Part shown: piece by piece, positions 33,221 to 45,221 of the stretch
How positions within the stretch are numbered: the stretch's first letter is position 1
Layout of the letters: each line of letters begins with the position of its first letter
Source of the DNA: Colocasia esculenta
Taxonomy: Eukaryota; Streptophyta; Magnoliopsida; Alismatales; Araceae
NCBI GenBank assembly: GCA_014218235.1
Contig: CM024766.1
Coordinates: 17,333,346 to 17,397,345, forward strand
Reading direction: 5' to 3'
Length of the DNA stretch: 64,000 nt
Notes under the pieces: generated by a model
Seen by the model: only the letters and a program-made list of their open reading frames with translations
What the model was told of the DNA's origin: nothing
Database searches by the model: none
Made by a program: the position numbers and the translations under genes

Positions 33221-36200
33221 AACAATATTTCTTGTGTAATCATGATATCTTTGAGCATAACCGTTTGTTGTTTTTATAAGGAATCTTGTTATATGCTTAG
33301 ATATTTCTCTTGACATTGCCACATAAAGTTGACCATGTGAAAATATTGGTTTAGGCAAATATATTCCAACAGTTTGAATTGTTTGACCTTGTGCCTTATT
33401 TATGGTCATAGCAAATGCTAAACGTATAGAAAATTATTTTTTTTTCTGAATTGAAAAGGATATTTATCAGATTCTGCAGGATATAAAGGAATTCTTGGAA
33501 GCAACACCTCTTTATCAGACTGTTGACCAACTGCAATTTTAGCCTTGATGACATTTTTTTGTAGATCAATGCAAACTAATCTTGCTCTATTACAAAGTCC
33601 ATTAGGTGGATCTAAATTCTTTAATAGCATTATTGGACAATACTTCTTTAACGTCAATTTTGAAGGTGACATCCCATTAGGTGTTAAACTATTCAAAAAT
33701 TCAACTTCATAGTTGCAATCTACTTCATCAACTGCACAATCAAAACTATAGTAAACTTTCTCCTCTCCTGGAAATCTTTTTATGATCATCTCATTAAGAT
33801 TGTTAACATATTCATTTTTTGTAATCAATATAGCACTATTTGCAACATAAGCTACATCTACATATTGAGCATATAATTTTGGATAGATTATCTCAATCAA
33901 TGTATCTTCTGATTCTCCTTCTTTATCACATCGTATAAGCATATCATCTAGAATGTGAATCATATTGTTGTCTTTTGATTCTTCTACTCCATCACCAATA
34001 CATAGCAAAAAATTCGAAAATTCTGGATCATCTCTTGCACGCATATTTATTTTCAAGTATAATTTTGTCATCAAGGGCCACAAGTATGATTTGATGAGAG
34101 ATGCTTCAATTGTTTGATTTCTTGTTCCTTTAAGTACCACTAGAAGCACTTGCTGAAAATCTTCTCCAAATAACATAACTTTTCCTCCGAATGGCAAATT
34201 TGAATCCATTATATCTTGTAATGTCATATCCAAACTTTCAATTGCAAACCTTTTTGACATTGGGGCTTCATCTCATATGATTAATTTACATTTTCTAATT
34301 AATTTAGCCAAACTACTTTGTTTCTTTATGCCACAAACTGATGACTTATTAACATCAAGAGGAATTTTTAAATCTTGAATGAGCTGTCCATCCACTTGGC
34401 AAAAGAGATGCTGCAACACCGCATGATGCTATAGGTAATGCTATTTGACCAACTAATCTAATTTGTGCTAACAATGCACGATATAAAAAGTTTTTTATGT
34501 TCCTCCTGGTCCATCAACGAAGAATATACTTCCATTTTCTATATTGAATGCTAATTTTTTATCATTATTAAGCAAAGTGATTGCAATCATGTCCTCAGGT
34601 GGTGTTTGAATTGTTAATTCATCCAACATTTCTCTTGATTTGTCTGATGCTTCATCTGTGACAATTGGAGGTAGATCATAATGTACAATATCATTTTCCA
34701 TATTTTGTAAGAATATTTTGATATCTTTTAAAGTTGCAATGATTTGTTCTGCAAATGTGAAATCACCAGTTCTTGCATAGTCTTCACACATATGAATATG
34801 AAACTTCTTCCACAATGTGCTTACATCATCGAGTTCACATAATGCTAAAAATGTAGCAAATAGCTTATGCAAAGAATATGACATTTGATATTGTACAGCT
34901 TCTTCTAAACAACAAAATACTGCATTATCATTTTCTAGCAACCCTAATTTTTCGGCAGCATCTTTGAAAGTAGGATATGTAACACCATTCACTATATATA
35001 AGTCATTGAAGGAAGTGAGACCATGCACATGATTCAAAAGTAATCTTAGCATGTGTCTTTCCCCTTATGATAGATTTGTTGCATTTAAACGTCCAATTGC
35101 TTGCTTTTGTTTTCTACGAGTCCAACATAGTTTGCTTTTATTCCAAACATAATGTTCTAGAAATTCTCTATAAAGAAGTTTCTGTGCCTCAACATCTTTT
35201 GCATTTGTTGTGAAGAATTCCGTAAGCATAGTCTTTCCTGTACAATGTTCAGAGACCACACCATGTAAATTCTCATTTGTTCTAAATGTCACCATTTGAC
35301 TATTGGGGAGATGCAACTGCAATGGTGTTATAGAAGGATACATTTCATGGAGATTGAATTGAAGTATTCACCATATCGCCTCAGGTGGAGATACCCATCT
35401 TCCATCTTGATAGTTTTTTATCTCATCAATTGTCTATTTATCATTTTCATCATATATATATACATAGAAACATGGTCATGCCCTTTATACACATACTTGT
35501 ATAGGTATTTCACAGCTATTATAGAAGAACAAATCTCAACATTGATATGGGAATTATACCTTTTTAGCAAATATAGGTTGGATGTACAACCCATCTATTA
35601 TCCAAAATATGATTTCTAACTTTAGCTTGTTTCCTATCATTTCTTCTTTGATATATCAAATATGAATTGTTTCCTTGCATTGAATTTTCACAAAAAGGAC
35701 GAGGAAAATGACTTTTGCAACAAGCACCTTTCATACATGGGGAAGTTGGCCTTAAATTTCCACATGGACCATGTATCATGTGTTTTAAAACCAATTCATA
35801 ATGCTCCTTGTCAACATTGACATCTGATATCTCAGCTGATACAAAATTGTCATATGTTTCTGGAGATTTGATTTTGTGTTCTTCCTTCAATATTATCAAA
35901 AAGTGAGCATATGACAATCCTCTCTTTTGAAATTCAATGACATACACATGAGCTGCTACTTTACCAAATATGTCTTCTTTGTACAACTTTTCTTTTAAGG
36001 TCTTGTAGTTTGGCTCTAAAAATCCTTGATGTTATATCTGGTGTATTGAATGTATATTCCCATGACTGTAGCTCTGCTTTTATATCATTCCAATTAGGAT
36101 TGCATGTAATAGTCAAAAATATATCAGACTTTCCAAAGCATTGTACAAGAGACATAAGCATTTAAGTAACGTCTACACATGTCTCTTGGTCCTCTAATAA

Positions 36201-37650
36201 ATGAAGCAGGGAGTACAATTCTTTTTCCAATTTGATTTGCATTTACTTCACCTACATTGACACATCAACAATTCCTTGCTATAATTCTGCTCTAATATAT
36301 TTTTGATTGTTATAATAAAAAATTAATCTGTTTGTCCCTATCTTAATGTACATATCTACAACATATTGTTGTAACAGTTGTCCTCCAAATAAAAAAGTAT
36401 TGTTTGAGTTTTCTCTGATTTGTAATAGATATGCATAGTATTCTCTTACTGATACATAACAACTCTTGTTTCCTTGTTCAGACAATCCTAAAAAGGAAAA
36501 AAAATTGTGGTCATGAATACTAATTGCAATAGAAGTTAATATAGTGGGAAAGAATTAAAAATATATTTCTAATACTTACCTTCTTCCATATGAAGTATGT
36601 CTTGGAAGTCAGTATGATCAAATGGCAATAATGAACATGGAGTTCTGAAATGTATGCCTCGTTTGTTCCTTTTAATTCTTCTATGCCATCCACTTTCTCC
36701 TCTTGGAAATAATAAAGGATATTATAATGGATCGTAACAACCAAAATATGATTGGACTTTATGAGTAGTTCCATCATGTCCATGTATAACAATATCAGTC
36801 ATATATCTAGTCTCCATATTATTTCCTTCTATTCAAAATAGCTGCAACTTGATCAGCAGTTGGTGCATTATATACTTGTTGATCTAATCCACAATCTTTT
36901 CTAATTGTGATGATTTTGTCATCTAATGGTGTCAAAGATCTGAGATTTCTCAAAAAAGTTGAATATGGATTGGTATTGAGTATCGACATCAACTTCTCAA
37001 TAGTACTAATATTCAAAGTTGGAACATGTGAGGCTCGATTTGAAACTTCATTTTCTGTGTCATAAAAATATAATTAAAGAAATCTAGCCCTGTTATCTAT
37101 GGGTGTCAATGATGGAAGATAATGATGAATTTGTCCTTACACTCTGAAAGTGTAGTTACCACTTTTCATATTTGCGAATCTGTTATCCAATTTCACACCC
37201 AATGATGTGAATGCAAATATACTGTTATATCCACGTATAGAGTTCCTAAAATCTCTTAATTCTTCATCATCTGAAGTATACAATCTTAATAATTCTTGAG
37301 GGGTAGAATTAATCTTTAAGAGGACTTCTTCATTATAACAACAAAATGTTGGTGGTTAATATTCAAATTTTCTCGCTCCACAATATGTGCATTTTGCAAC
37401 TGTTTTAACTGTATGATTTTCCAACATTTCATTTTTGTCCTTCCATTTGCTTCCATGCAGTTGGGAATATTTCTTTCTTCTTATTTTGTTTTTGTTACAA
37501 CGAATGTTTAGAAGGAAAAATTGTAGATTTAGTTTTGGGATGTAAAAGATCCTCAAAATAATAAGCATAATGGTAATAATACTTTACCATCTTGTCTTTG
37601 TTGTTCTGCAATTTCAAAGTTGTACATCTCTTCTTCATTCATCATATACT
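33221..37650 (-). pseudogene. Helitron Rep-helicase (RepHel) pseudogene
   Basis: Reading leftward on the minus strand: a Cys-containing N-terminal part (CTYCGARKFEY, then FRNSIRGYNSIFAFTSLGVK, 37360-37150), the helitron-like N domain (37016-36280), Rep with TITCNPNWNDI (about 36100), the HUH region GLSYAHFLII (about 35900), the tyrosine block YLYKYVYKG (about 35490), then a Pif1-type helicase with FVDGPGGT (Walker A, 34500), LFGEDFQQVLLV (34165), and TINKAQGQT with SHGQLYVAMSR (33400-33300). It would drive rolling-circle-like transposition. Broken by several frameshifts and stops, one within Walker A after GGT. The first His of HUH reads Tyr. Confidence 0.88.
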
Positions 37651-37943
37651 TTAAATAGTTCCATCAAAATAAACAATTGTAATATATAAAGAGTAAGATA
37701 ATTAGTTAGAGAATAATGATGTCTTAAATAATGAAGAAATATATTATTCTTAAAATGTAGGTAGTAAATGAATGAATAAGTGAAGCTTTAATAAAGAAAA
37801 TATAACCATAGCCATTAGTATATGTGGTGTATGTAAAAGAATACTTACATGAATTTGTTATGTAGACAAACCTCTTAACAAATAGAAGATGAATGATCCC
37901 TCTCATGTTGTCGCGGTGTCCACAGATGAGTCCTAGTTGCAAG

Positions 37944-38110
37944 CACTACAAGAAAAAGTGGCTATAGAGACCGATTTTGCGACCGATATTATCGGTCGCT
38001 AATCTGTCGCAAATAGCGACCGAATAGCGACTAATATTATCAGTCGCAAACTTGAGACCCATTTTGCGACCGATTTGTGTTTCGGTCGCAAATCGGTCGC
38101 TAATGCCCTA
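37944..38110. repeat. left TIR and subterminal repeats of CACTA
   Basis: CACTACAAGAAAAAGTGG followed by about eight copies of GCGACCGAT or its inverse up to 38105. Such repeats are the usual TNPA-type binding sites. Confidence 0.85.
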
Positions 38111-38159
38111 CTTTTCCCTACGACCAACTTTTCCCCCTCCTCCTCGCCGTGACCAAAAT

Positions 38160-38367
38160 TTCCCCCTCCTCCTCGCCGTGACCAAAATTTCCCCCCCTCC
38201 CGTCTTTCCCCCTCTCGCCGCCTACTGCTCGCCATTGGAACCGGCGTCGACGTCGCCGCCGGCTGCTGCCATCGCCGCCGTCCCCGCCTGCTGCTCGCCG
38301 TCGACGGCGCGCCCGCTCGCCATCGCTTGCTCGCCGTCCTTCCTGCCGTCCTCGTCGCCGGTAAGCC

Positions 38368-38401
<34 letters not shown>

Positions 38402-38930
38402 TGCCCCCCTTCCCGGCGCCAACTCCAGCCTCCTCCCCCTCCCGACCATCAACCCCCTGCCCAGCTCCCTCGCTACCCCCTCCCCCTGCCCAGCTCCCTC
38501 ACTACCCCCTCCCCCTGCCCAGCTCACCTGCCGCCCCCTCTCCCTGGCCCCAGTTCCCCAGCAACCCCAGCCCCCCCCCCCCCCCTCCGCCTGCCCAGCT
38601 CCCCTGCTGCCCCCTCTCCCTGGCCCCAGCTCCCCAGCAACTCCAGCCCCCCCCTCCCCCCCCCTCCGCCTGCCCAGCTCCCCTGCAGCCCCCTCTCCCC
38701 GGCCCCAGCTCCCCAGCCACCCCCCCTACCCAGCCAAACAACCACCACCGCCCCTCCCTCCCTCTGTCCCTCTGTCTTTCTGTCTGGATCTCTCTATCTC
38801 TCTCCCTGCCCAGCCACCACCGCCCCTCCCTCCCTCTGTCCCTCTGTCTTTCTGTCTGGATCTCTCTATCTCTCTCCCTGCCCAGCCACCACCGCCCCTC
38901 CCCCCCCCCCTACATATGGTCAGTTTTGAT
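38160..38930 (+). repeat. C-rich minisatellite region inside CACTA
   Basis: A strongly C-biased strand with a (CT)n tract (38369-38398), about four imperfect 70-base units (CTGCCCAGCTCCCCTGC type, 38440-38720) and two 72-base units starting CACCACCGCCCC at 38743 and 38815 with a third start at 38887. All three plus frames are open and proline-rich, which the composition explains. It may be the promoter/leader of the transposase gene. Confidence 0.8.
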
Positions 38931-39130
38931 GATAAAATTTGGATTGATTAAATTGGCATGGAGAAAAGTTTACTACACTTACAGAAGTGTAGTAAGGCCG
39001 CATTTAAATGTACTTTTGACCCGTTATTCATCCACCTGATGCGACATTATGAATCGTGCCACATCAATTGACTCCAAAAATATAAAGTTGAATTCCAAAT
39101 AAAAAGCTGGGACTCCAAAATCGGTCCTGT

Positions 39131-39964
39131 AAGGAATGCAGGTTATCGGTCCTAGATTATGTTAGCTAAGATTCACATATAATTCAGTCTATGTAGTTGC
39201 TGCAGCCCCAATTGCGACCATATGATAATATGATTATGATTTCATTTGTCAACTCCATTTCAAAGAATCATTCTTGATAAAACAAGTCAGGATTAAGGTG
39301 TATATGTGTTGCACCCATGCAATCAGAACCTTCATGAAGGATGACCATCATAAAATCAAGTCACCACTAAAACCAATAGGTTTCAGACCAGCTGTCACTT
39401 AAAGAGGGCATCTAACAAGAATAATATGTGCAGTACATAACAAGGGTAAGTATTCTCTTGAATTTTTTATTCACAGATTGAAGAACTGTATAATTTATGA
39501 ATGCAATAGCTCATCAACTAAGTAAACTACAAAGTTCTTTAAAATTAATAGGTTCTCCATCTGCTCAGGGATAATAAGCAGCTGAACTCAAAAGTAGGAT
39601 CTCAAGAAGACCTGTATGCATATAAACATGCATGTGAGATTTTACCACCAACAAGATGAATTTCTTTCATTCTACATGTAAAATGAACAGATAGTTCAAA
39701 TTCTAATGTGATCTATGTAAAATGAATAGACCCGTGAGATTAATTGACTCATGTTGAGCTCAACCATCCAAAAGATAAGCCGCTCCCTGTTGTTGGGTCC
39801 CTGTTTTGCATGGAGTTACTGATTGCTATTACATTGAATAATTACTATAATAACCATCCAGAAGTTTCTGAAGAGGGTTTTGAGGCACTGCTATTGTAAC
39901 ATGTTAGACACTGCTATTGCAATAAAAACGAAAATTCTTACAGGACCGATAACCTGCATTCCTT
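39131..39964. mobile_element. possible nested inverted-repeat element in CACTA
   Basis: The 23-base repeat AAGGAATGCAGGTTATCGGT (plus CCT) at 39131-39153 recurs exactly inverted at 39942-39964. The 834-base interval has no frame of note. No clear target duplication was seen. Confidence 0.5.
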
Positions 39965-40496
39965 AAAGCGTATACTAGTGTTTAATTAACATGTCATATG
40001 TTTCACTAATTTAATCAATTCTTTGCTTTAATCCCACTCTTACTGTGTTGTGAAGGACTCTCTCTCCCTCTCAGTGTGTATGTGTTTGTGTGTCAGCATT
40101 CTTTGAGTGAAACAGTATATTATTCTTATGGATTTCTCTTCTTTAATGTAGGTTTTCATTTTGCATTTGTATTTCCAGTCACATTGCGCAGGTAAACTCT
40201 TCATCCCCTCTATATATATATGTTGATCCAGCGAGTCTGGGTGGTGGCTCACATTTATTTGAAAAATGTGAATGCGAATGTGTAATTTTTGCAGGATGTG
40301 ATTGTCAAATTATATTGTAATGCAGGATGCAAGCGTGTGGATATAAAAATCTAGATGTGGTGTGTGAATGTATCGACCTTTTTTTTTTAATTTTTTGCCC
40401 ATTCAAGACTTTTGTTATGATATATGTTTTTGCTATCTTTTGATGGTAATGACATATATCGATCATAAAGTCTTGAATTGTCCTGTTGAACAATCT

Positions 40497-40758
40497 ATAG
40501 ATGTTTGATCATCTGATGTTCTCCATTATATGTGCTTATGATAGTCTTAAAATTTCGTCAGTATCTCTCCATTCTTCTCCAATATACCTGCTAATTTAAA
40601 CTACTCATCTTTTCACTTGTACTTACGAGTGATTTTTTGAGTAAAATTAAATTAGTAAATAATGGTGGTATATTGGAGAAGTGTGGGGAGATGCTGCCGA
40701 AATTTTAAGACTATCATAAACACATATAATGGAGAGCATCAGATGATCAAATATCTAT
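40497..40758. repeat. hairpin MITE-like inverted repeat in CACTA
   Basis: Arms about 40497-40590 and 40665-40758 are inverted copies with shared TGATCATCTGATG, CTCCATTATATGTG and TGATAGTCTTAAAATTT. A partial outer match (GCCCATTCA) extends it further left. Confidence 0.7.
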
Positions 40759-40962
40759 GAATGGGCAAGATTTGATGTAGGTACCCCATTTTATTTGACA
40801 GTGTATGCATACAGGTGGATGTACACATGTGGATTTACTCTCAGTACAGGGGAGGTGCTGTCGAATTTTTTACTGAATTATGTAGTAGAATTTTATACAC
40901 AGTCATGTCTACAAAAAAACTTACAAGCTTATTTTTTGTTTATGGTTATATGATACATAGAA

Positions 40963-41115
40963 ATGGCTGGACCTAATAAGACTTAGATGAAACTTGTTAA
41001 TAATCGAGGAGATCCCAGATATCTGCAGAGGGTAGAGTCTTTTTTGGAGTATGTTTTTCATGCAGATCGAACAAACTATAGGCATGGTCATTACAGTGAG
41101 TATAGGTTAGTGTGA
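40963..41115 (+). other. short frame upstream of the transposase
   Basis: ATG at 40963 opens MAGPNKT, a TAG, then RGDPRYLQRVESFLEYVF and on to a TGA at 41113-41115. The block RYLQ.VESFLEY looks protein-like and may be a decayed exon of a CACTA gene, but I cannot assign it. Confidence 0.3.
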
Positions 41116-41428
41116 GCATGAGAAGGATTTGGAATTATGAGGGTGAACTGAACATGGGTTTTGGCCCATTTGGGTCACTATATATATATATATATATATA
41201 TATACTGCTTGAATGTATACGTTCCGACCCCCATGGACATTGAAATGTCAAAAGGCAGACATTCCACAAGGTATAGACACTTGGGCTGAAAACTCTTTGG
41301 AAAATCTAAATGATATTTCCTTCCTATTTAAAATGGCAGAGATGGACGATGTGAGGAAAGGGTTGGACTTTTTATTTTGTTAGACATGTTAAAGTTTTGT
41401 GTGTTTACATTTCATTCGCACAGGGAAA

Positions 41429-44400
41429 ATGTCGGAAGATCGTTCATGGATGTACCGTAGAGTAGTTGATCAGGTGGTGTCTACGGAATTTAAAAATGGA
41501 GTTGAGAGATTCATTCAGTTTGCTTTGAGAAATCCTATTGAAGCTGTAGATTGTGAGGGTCGTATCCGATGTCCTTGTGCAGTCTGTAAGAATTTGAAGT
41601 GGCTGACAACATGGGATGTACAACGTCATTTATACAGAAAGGGGTTTGTTAAAGATTATGCAAACTGGATATGTCATGGTGAAACATTATGGTCCTTCCA
41701 GCCTGCCGAGCCTGCCAATGTTGGAAGTGGAAGTTCATATGTTGATATGGTCATAGATGCTGCTGGTCCAGGATTCAATGTTCATGAGGAGCATGTACAC
41801 GATGAAGAACCGCCAAACAAGACAGCTGAAAGATTTTATCAGCTACTCAAAGATGCTGATGAGCCATTGTGGAATGGATGTCAAAATCACTCTCGACTGT
41901 CTGCGGTGTCACAATTATTGAACTTGAAATCTGAATTTCACATCAGTGAGATTTGTTTTGATCGTTTGTTACTGATTATCAAAAGTATGTTGCCACAAGA
42001 TGAGAAGTTACCTGAAAATTTTTATCGTGCAAAGAAGATGGTCACTGACTTAGGGCTTGGATATGAGAAAATAGATGCATGTCCTAATCATTGCATGCTA
42101 TATTATAATGAGGATAAAAGTAAGGTATCATGTTCCATATGTGGTCATGATAGATTCAAGCCTAAGAAAGGGGACAATTCAAAGCAAAAAGATATACCAT
42201 ATATGTCATTGCGGTATTTTCCTATTGCACCGAGATTGCAGAGAATGTATATGTCACCAAAGATAGCTCAACATATGAGATGGCATGCGGAAAGAGTACG
42301 TCGACAACATAATGTAATCACTCATCCTGCAGATGCCGAAGCTTGGAGTCACTTTAACTGTGCTCACCCTACTTTCTCAAAAGAGTCGCGTAATGTAAGA
42401 CTGGGTTTATGTACTGATGGATTCAATCCATTTGGAGGTTCAGTGACTTCCTACTCTTGCTGGCCAGTTTTCGTGACACCATACAATCTTCCGCCAAATA
42501 TGTGCATGAAACGAGAGCATTTATTTCTATCATTATTGATCCCTGGTCCAAAAAATCCTGGAAAAAAACTAGACATATATCTCAGGCCGTTGATTGATGA
42601 GTTGAAATTGTTATGGACCGATGGGGTTACTACTTATGATGCATCCAGAAAGCAAAATTTCACTATGAAGGCTGCATTGATGTGGACAATAAATGACTTT
42701 CCTGCATATGGAATGTTATCTGGCTGGAGCACCCATGGAAAACTAGCATGTCCTTACTGTATGGATAGTTCCAAATCATTTGTACTTAAGCATGGTGGCA
42801 AGTCATGCTGGTTTGATTGTCATCGACAATTTCTACCAAGGGACCATCCGTTTAGAAGGCAAAAAGATGCTTCTTAAAGAACAAAATTGAATTGGAAGAA
42901 GCTGATTTTGAACGGTTGTCTGGTCCACATTTAGCAGCAAGGGTACAGAACTTACCAGATATAACACAATTGTCGAGCAGCACAAGACATCTCCCTGGAT
43001 TTGGGAAGGATCACAACTGGGTCAAAAAAAGTATCTTCTGGGAATTGCCTTATTGGTCAACTCTTCTTATACGACATAACCTCGACGTCATGCATGTTGA
43101 GAAGAATGTCTTTGATAATGTGTTCAACACCATTATGGACATAAAAGGCAAAACAAAGGACAATGTGAATGCTCGTTTAGACTTGAAAATACATTGTAAA
43201 CGTCCAGAACTGGAACTTCTTGATAGAAATGGTACAACAGTTAAACCGAAAGCAATTTACGCCCTTGGAGCTGCACAGATTAAAGAAGTATGCTTTTGGC
43301 TAAAACAATTGAGATTTCCAGATGGTTATGTGTCCAACATTGCTCGTTGCGTGAATACAAATGAGGGGAAAATATATGGAATGAAAAGTCATGACTGTCA
43401 TGTGTTCATGCAGAGGTTGTTACCTATTGTATTTCGTGATATGCTGCCGAAGCCGATATGGGGAGCAGTGACTGAGTTAAGTCAGTTTTTTAAAATTTTA
43501 TGTACATCAGAGCTCAGGTATGAAGATGTGGAAACTATTGAACAGAATGTGATCACGACAGTTTGTAGATTGGAAAAGATATTTCCACCCTCATTCTTTG
43601 ATTCAATGGAGCACCTGCTTATACACTTACCATATGAGCTAAAGTAGGAGGGCCAGTACAATTTAGATGGATGTATCCATTTGAGAGGTAATTTATATAT
43701 ATTTTCTCCTCATAATTCAATATCTTTTGATGTGTTTTTCATTATCCTATGAACATTCTGGTAGGTGCATGCATGAATTGAAAATGAAAGTTCGCAACAA
43801 GGCAAAAGTAGAGGGTTCCATTGCGGAGGCGTACATTATGGAAGAAATATCAAATTTCTGTTCAATGTACTTTGAACCTGAGATACAAACTCGTCGTACT
43901 CGGCCACCACGTAATGATGATGGAGGAGACTCCTTTCACTCTGATCGGCTCTCTATATTTAAGTATCCTGGACGTGCGTATGGACGTTCTTCGTGTCGGA
44001 TGCTAAATGATAGAGAATTGCACTGTGCAGAAATTTACATCCTTTTAAATTGTATGGAGGTTGAATCTTATGTTGCGTAAGTTCTCTGCTCACATTATGT
44101 TTATGTCCATAACTTGTTAATTTTCATTCCATCTATAATGCTCTAATGTTCATAATACAGACAATTTGACTCAGAATTAATCCAAAGATGTCCATATCTC
44201 TCTGACATGGAGGTTGAAAAAGAACGAGAAAAATCATTGGCTTCTTGGCTGAAATATCGTGTAAGTATTATTACTAATCTTTCTCCTTGTTAGGCCAATT
44301 TATGACTAATTCTGACTAGTGTGCTCTCCATATGTAGGTTGAAAATGTTTTATTACTGATCAAAGAATTCGAGAGATCAGTTATGGCCCATCGAAAGTTG

Positions 44401-45101
44401 CACGTACATATCCAGCATTTATTGTGAATGGGTATAGATTTCACACTAGACAATATGGGCAGAATAAATCAACAATGAACAGCGGGGTATGTGTGAAAGG
44501 AAGTACATATAATGAAAATGAATGTGATTATTATGGTATTATTGAGGAGATCTTAGAATTGCAATATCTCGGAGATGACAACCATATATTTCTGTTCAAG
44601 TGTCATTGGTTTGATCCAAATTCTGTTCGAAATGACACAACATATGGGATTGTCGATATCAGACATAAGTCCAAATTGAATACTTATGATCCATTCATTT
44701 TGGCCGCACAAGCCCAGCAGGTCTATTATACAAAGTATCCATCGTCTAGAAATAAAGAAAGAAATGATTGGTGGGCAGTTTGCAAGGTTAAGACAAGGCT
44801 TTTCCCGGATTATGAGTTGGATTTGACTGAAACAGTAGAGTTGGATGTGAATTCCGAATTCTTTCAATCAGATTTGGGTGATGATGTAGACTTGCCTGCT
44901 TCTAGTGATGAATCTGTGGAGGCACTGTCTTTATCTAAAGAGAATGAAGTGGAAGAAGTCGAACCAGAACAACTTGAAATACAGTTGGGGGACTCCGATG
45001 AGGAGGAATATATTAGTGATCAAAATGAATCTGATAATGAAGATGTGAATGCTGAATTTGATATATCTCCAACATCTGAAGATGAAATGGAGAATGTTTG
45101 A
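41429..45101 (+). pseudogene. CACTA TNP2-type transposase
   Basis: Exons 41429-43687, 43765-44076, 44161-44260 and 44338-45101 with GT-AG introns. Domains in order: transposase-associated N-terminal domain (SWMYRR to HLYRKGF...HGE, with CPCAVC), the TNP2 catalytic domain (NLKSEFHIS to LACPYCMD, HNLDVMHVEKNVFDNV), a DUF4218-like part (LTELSQFF-type, CRLEKIFPPSFFD), then a DUF4216-like part (FKCHWFDPN, YDPFILAAQAQQVYY) and an acidic tail. TNP2 cuts the element ends. Three single-base shifts break it: near 42872, near 43646 and near 44350; otherwise it is well preserved. The start was chosen at the ATG preceding SEDRSWMY, which matches the family. Confidence 0.88.
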
Positions 45102-45221
45102 TTAATGGTATACAATTTTACCTAAAATGAAGGGTACTCTGTAATTTTAATACTCCCGTGTCTGCCCATTTTTTTCCCACTATTTGATGAATATGCATGT
45201 ATTTTATTACCAGTTGAAGAT

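Noticed and set aside
38052..39039. Long overlapping proline-rich open frames
   Set aside because: All three plus frames are open because the strand is C-rich and repetitive; no conserved domain, and the region is a minisatellite inside CACTA.
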